A stretch of DNA of 64,000 nucleotides from UBA4874 sp002399435. GTDB lineage: Bacteria; Bacillota; Clostridia; Caldicoprobacterales; DTU083. The stretch spans positions 111,161 to 175,160 of the forward strand of contig DAISGI010000002.1 of the NCBI GenBank assembly GCA_036823195.1, read 5' to 3'. Below are positions 60,887-64,000 of the stretch, piece by piece; the stretch's first letter is position 1; the number at the start of each line of letters is the position of its first letter. The position numbers and the translations under genes are program-made. The notes under the pieces are model-generated. The model saw only the letters and a program-made list of their open reading frames with translations, was not told the DNA's origin and made no database searches.

Positions 60887-62239
60887 TCATGGCAGATAGG
60901 CCCCTTCTTCCCGCAGGCGCTTTCTCAGTTTCTGCACATCAACTGCATGCACATTCACTGTCGGCATATTGCCGGCATGGGCAGCCGCCATGCCAGCCGC
61001 TTCTCCCATGGCCAGACAGACCGGCATCACCCGGACACTTCCCAAAATCTCTCTGTCACAGGATATGGACCGCCCTGCGACCAAAACATTGGTCAGCCCT
61101 TTCGGGGTCAGGCAGCGATAAGGAATCCCATGGGATTCCCCTTTCCCATAGCGACAGGTTTTGGACTCCACCACTTCCTCAAAGGAAGCTCCTTTGACCA
61201 GCTTCTCTGCATCTTTCTCTGAATGGTGAACATCAAGATAATAGCTGTTGCGGCAGATCTCATCTTCAAAGCTTCGCCTGGCCATGTAATCCTCCGCAGT
61301 GATCACATAATCTCCTGTAATACGGCGCGTTTCCCGGATTCCCATCAAAGTTGCAGTTTGGGACAGATAAGAATTTGCAAAGGCTTCCGGAAAAAATTCC
61401 GCCAAGCCGTCACGCATTTCACGGGCCAGCTTGCGTCCCTCCATCAGCGCATGAGACAGATTGATCGGATCGGTACTGTCCACATCCCATAGATGTCCGG
61501 CATTGAATCCTACCGTACCGGGTCCGACAAGATTGCTGCAAATATGTGTATCCCGGATCAGGGGATACTTATCGGAATTTGCAATCTGATGAATGGGACT
61601 ATCCGGATTGGATCCATGCAGCCAGGGACCGCATTGATATCCATAGTCATCCACATTACTGATCATGAAACAATGGCTTGCAGGCTGCAGCTCGCCGTTG
61701 TCTCCGCCTTTTTCATACCCGGCACCGGCCCCTACTGCCAGATCTCCGTCTCCTGTGCAGTCCACATATACTTTTGCCTGATACGCGCAGAGGCCGGATT
61801 TATTGGTCACAACAATTCCAGTTACCAAGCCCTTACCATCGGTCTCCACACTGCTTAACATGGTATCGAACAAAACGGAAGCTCCCGACCTGGTAACCAT
61901 ATCATCATATAGGGTTTTCAGCCGTTCCGGATCAATCGGCACCCAGTCCACCGCATCTTTCGGCACATGGGGCATGGTACTTTTCAAGGACTCCATTATC
62001 TTTTGCGCCAGACCGCCATAGATCACCCGTTCTTTATCCGAAAACGGGCACCAGGCAGGCACCAGGCCGTTCGTTCCCATACCGCCGAGTGCTCCGGTCG
62101 CCTCAATGAGAAGGGTTTTTGCGCCTTCCCTGGCAGCAGAAATGGCTGCGGTACATCCTGCCGGACCGCCCCCGACTATGATCACATCCCATCTGTCATC
62201 CAGTGGAATTTCCCGTTTCAGGGTAATATGTTTTCCCAT
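60887..62239 (-). CDS. FAD-dependent oxidoreductase (FAD_oxidored family), second copy
   Basis: A 450-residue flavoprotein related to that at 43320-44684. The Rossmann motif IIVGGGPAGCTAAISAAREG is near residue 20, then IEATGALGGMGTNGLVPAW, VYVDCTGDGDLAVGAGAGYE near 170, and the C-terminal RVMPVCLAMGEAAGMAAAHA. It lies downstream of the Gfo/Idh gene on the same strand; together they could oxidise a sugar or cyclitol ring. Weak binding site AAAGGGATTGTG before the ATG. Confidence 0.85.
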   Translation of the reverse strand: MGKHITLKREIPLDDRWDVIIVGGGPAGCTAAISAAREGAKTLLIEATGALGGMGTNGLVPAWCPFSDKERVIYGGLAQKIMESLKSTMPHVPKDAVDWVPIDPERLKTLYDDMVTRSGASVLFDTMLSSVETDGKGLVTGIVVTNKSGLCAYQAKVYVDCTGDGDLAVGAGAGYEKGGDNGELQPASHCFMISNVDDYGYQCGPWLHGSNPDSPIHQIANSDKYPLIRDTHICSNLVGPGTVGFNAGHLWDVDSTDPINLSHALMEGRKLAREMRDGLAEFFPEAFANSYLSQTATLMGIRETRRITGDYVITAEDYMARRSFEDEICRNSYYLDVHHSEKDAEKLVKGASFEEVVESKTCRYGKGESHGIPYRCLTPKGLTNVLVAGRSISCDREILGSVRVMPVCLAMGEAAGMAAAHAGNMPTVNVHAVDVQKLRKRLREEGAYLP

Positions 62240-62271
62240 TCACAATCCCTTTCTTTATAATGCTTTCCTTC

Positions 62272-62309
62272 CATATAAAATCCTCATATAAAATCCCCAT
62301 AAAATCCCC
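62272..62309. repeat. 13-bp tandem repeat upstream of the FAD oxidoreductase, 3 units
   Basis: CATATAAAATCCT (62272-62284), CATATAAAATCCC (62285-62297) and the shortened CATAAAATCCCC (62298-62309). Confidence 0.88.
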
Positions 62310-62529
62310 GTGCCTCTTTTACTGAAGCCCGCTTCCCATTATATCTATATTTCAGGCAATCGAACAGAAGAAGATCCTTTGATAATTGTCAATATATTGC
62401 ATAGACTGGGGTTTGTCGGCAGCTGCGCTCAAGTGGACTTTAACACAAATCTCCGGTATGCACAAATCGGTGAGCTGCTGGACCTTTACGGTGATTGGAT
62501 GGGCTTTCAACACAGATTGACGGTATGCC

Positions 62530-62612
62530 CCTCATACCTGAAAAGTACCACTCAATATGCCACTCATATCTGAAAAGTACCACCGTCCCGGGTCATGGAT
62601 GGTGGTACTTCT
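62530..62612. mobile_element. Possible IS21-type end remnant (repeated TGAAAAGTACCAC)
   Basis: CTCATACCTGAAAAGTACCAC (62531-62551) is repeated as CTCATATCTGAAAAGTACCAC (62563-62583), and the last AAGTACCACC is followed by its inverse GGTGGTACTT (62601-62610). Repeated and inverted GTGGTACTTTTCA-like termini recall the multiple terminal repeats of IS21-family elements. No transposase is present. The rest of the 449-bp gap (62240-62688) holds the 13-bp repeat and an 87-codon open frame of doubtful value. Confidence 0.35.
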
Positions 62613-62688
62613 GTAAACTTTCATGCCAGATCAATGGGATTATGGTCTTATGATCTTTGCTCCCATTCTGATTGTGTTTCCCTGTTTC

Positions 62689-63852
62689 TCATATCTCGGG
62701 TATCCTGACTTCAATTTCCCTGCCCAGTTTGGCGGATTTTGTGATCCCGTCAAGAATCGCCTGGTTATAAAGAATCTGACTGGTGGGAACCGGCGCTGTG
62801 CCGTTATTCTTCACCGCATCCAGGAAAGAACGCAGCTTTTGTCCAAACAGATTGGTCTCGCTCTTGATGATGGGAATCTCTGTTTCAACCTGGCTGCCCG
62901 CCATTTCATGATAAATCTTCATCGGTCCGCCGACACTGCCATTCCAGCACTCTGTGGACGGGATGCGCAGCCCGCCTTTGGTTCCCATAATGATGGTATC
63001 ACCGGGAGTGTCCAGATTCATTGCCCATGCAATACGGAAATCCAGGATGATCCCGCCTTCCAGCCGAACAAAAGCAGCTGCAAAGTCATCCACACCAAAC
63101 ACAGACGCATACTCAGGATGATTCTTGTAGTACTCCGGCCTTTTGCCAAAGAAATCAGAAGTGTAGCCTGTAACCGTCAATGGCTTCGGATAACCTATGG
63201 CATTCAGCACCATGTCCAGGGAATAGCACCCTATATCGCCCAATGCACCGATGGCACCCTTATCTTTTTCAATGAAGGAGGTTCCGTATGGCGTGGGAAT
63301 GCCTCTCCGTCTTCCTCCACCGGTCTGGATATAATAAACCTGCCCCAATTCCCCGGATTCCACAATTTCCTTGATCTTTTGCATATTCGGATCGAAACGG
63401 GGCTGAAAACCGATGGAAAGAATCTTTCCGCTTTTCTTCTCTGCGCGCATAATCTCCACGGCTTCGTCCAGGGTGACGCACATGGGCTTTTCCAGCATGA
63501 CGGGAATGCCCCGGTTCAATGCATCGATCGCACATACTGCATGCGCCGAGTTATATGTACAGACACTTACTGCATCCAGCTCCACGGAATCCAGCATCTC
63601 GGTATGACTCTCAAAACACTGTACCTCCGGAAGTCCGAATCTCTTGAAGAATGCCCTGGCTTTTCCGGGAATGATATCAGCACCTGCAACGATTTCGACA
63701 TCCGGCATCGTTTTATAGTTGCTCACATGTGCTTCTGCAATCCATCCAGTCCCGATAATGCCAATCCGTAGTTTACGGGTGGTATCGATTTCCTGCTGAT
63801 TCCCCTGATCCTCCTGAAACCGATTCAGAATGTCGTCGTTTTTATCGGCCAT
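62689..63852 (-). CDS. Gfo/Idh/MocA family oxidoreductase
   Basis: A 387-residue NAD(P)-dependent dehydrogenase. A polar N-terminal tail of about 25 residues precedes LRIGIIGTGWIAEAHVSNY; the signature LEKPMCVTLDEAVEIM is near residue 110, and the catalytic helix region KGAIGALGDIGCYSLDMVL is near 200-220. AAAGGGGC precedes ATG 63852; the extension to 63909 is not supported. It is probably co-transcribed with, or part of the same pathway as, the FAD oxidoreductase downstream. Confidence 0.9.
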   Translation of the reverse strand: MADKNDDILNRFQEDQGNQQEIDTTRKLRIGIIGTGWIAEAHVSNYKTMPDVEIVAGADIIPGKARAFFKRFGLPEVQCFESHTEMLDSVELDAVSVCTYNSAHAVCAIDALNRGIPVMLEKPMCVTLDEAVEIMRAEKKSGKILSIGFQPRFDPNMQKIKEIVESGELGQVYYIQTGGGRRRGIPTPYGTSFIEKDKGAIGALGDIGCYSLDMVLNAIGYPKPLTVTGYTSDFFGKRPEYYKNHPEYASVFGVDDFAAAFVRLEGGIILDFRIAWAMNLDTPGDTIIMGTKGGLRIPSTECWNGSVGGPMKIYHEMAGSQVETEIPIIKSETNLFGQKLRSFLDAVKNNGTAPVPTSQILYNQAILDGITKSAKLGREIEVRIPEI

Positions 63853-64000
63853 TAAAAATTGCCCCTTTCCTATAATTATGATAATTGAGTGGAAACATCC
63901 TGCCAGCATATTTTGATATACTTATCTTCCTACCCATATATAATCTATCACAAATTCGAAAAACAGGAAACAGGGATTATCTTGTTTTTAGGGACTTTCA

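Noticed and set aside
62310..62573. 87-codon plus-strand frame (GTG start) between two minus-strand genes
   Set aside because: No ribosome binding site, no recognised family, and its end lies in the putative insertion sequence remnant.

Overview
The window is from a spore-forming, Gram-positive, probably anaerobic member of the Clostridia. It carries spoIIP, gpr, yqfC/yqfD, a CotF-like coat protein, HrcA/CIRCE heat-shock control and strong AGGAGG-type ribosome binding sites. Lineage below class cannot be fixed from the sequence alone. Two 100-N gaps, each flanked by an identical copy of the same sequence, show that this is a draft scaffold.

Bases 1-22215 (all minus strand) are the conserved Firmicutes housekeeping block. 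Read in the direction of transcription it runs gpr, spoIIP, a small YqxA-position gene, lepA, hemW, hrcA-grpE-dnaK-dnaJ, mtaB, a HIT gene, rpsU, yqeY, nfeD, floA, a YqfB-position gene, yqfC, yqfD, phoH, pgpH, ybeY and a lipid kinase/PAP2 fusion. prmA and rsmE, usual between dnaJ and mtaB, are absent here. A perfect CIRCE operator and sigma-A promoter precede hrcA, and a consensus promoter precedes rpsU.

Bases 22308-33715 interrupt the usual gpr-rpsT-holA linkage with an accessory island. A minus-strand operon encodes an acyl-activating AMP ligase, a dedicated acyl carrier protein and an acyl-ACP thioesterase. Divergent from it, a plus-strand operon encodes a close relative of polyenoic fatty acid isomerase (the Cutibacterium acnes conjugated linoleate enzyme), a CrtI/retinol-saturase-like flavoprotein and a flavin plus 2Fe-2S reductase, followed by a TetR regulator. 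The shared intergenic region has two promoters and repeated GAATATA elements. This looks like a self-contained, regulated fatty-acid double-bond remodelling system and is the best candidate for something undescribed. It is followed by a very large iron-sulfur/GltD-like oxidoreductase overlapping hypA and hypB, then rpsT and holA.

Bases 35555-45871 hold dut, sugar isomerase and Gfo/Idh genes, an RQC/HTH_40 protein without a helicase, a coat protein, an isocitrate/isopropylmalate dehydrogenase family enzyme, a two-domain class II aldolase with a dead second domain, an FAD oxidoreductase and a GH130 glycoside phosphorylase. The GH130 gene is flanked by remnants of a second sugar ABC transporter.

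Bases 46229-53809 are an LplABC-like sugar importer without its own ATPase, divergent from a YesM/YesN two-component system. Bases 53824-63852 carry PIG-L, GNAT, PHP, glycerol-1-phosphate dehydrogenase-like, DeoR, phosphodiesterase, FAD oxidoreductase and Gfo/Idh genes, which suggests catabolism of a phosphorylated or glycosylated polyol.

A recurring oddity is the number of short tandem repeats (10-39 bp units) in intergenic DNA. Many start at or just after a stop codon, and one is a triplication of a gene's own 3' end.
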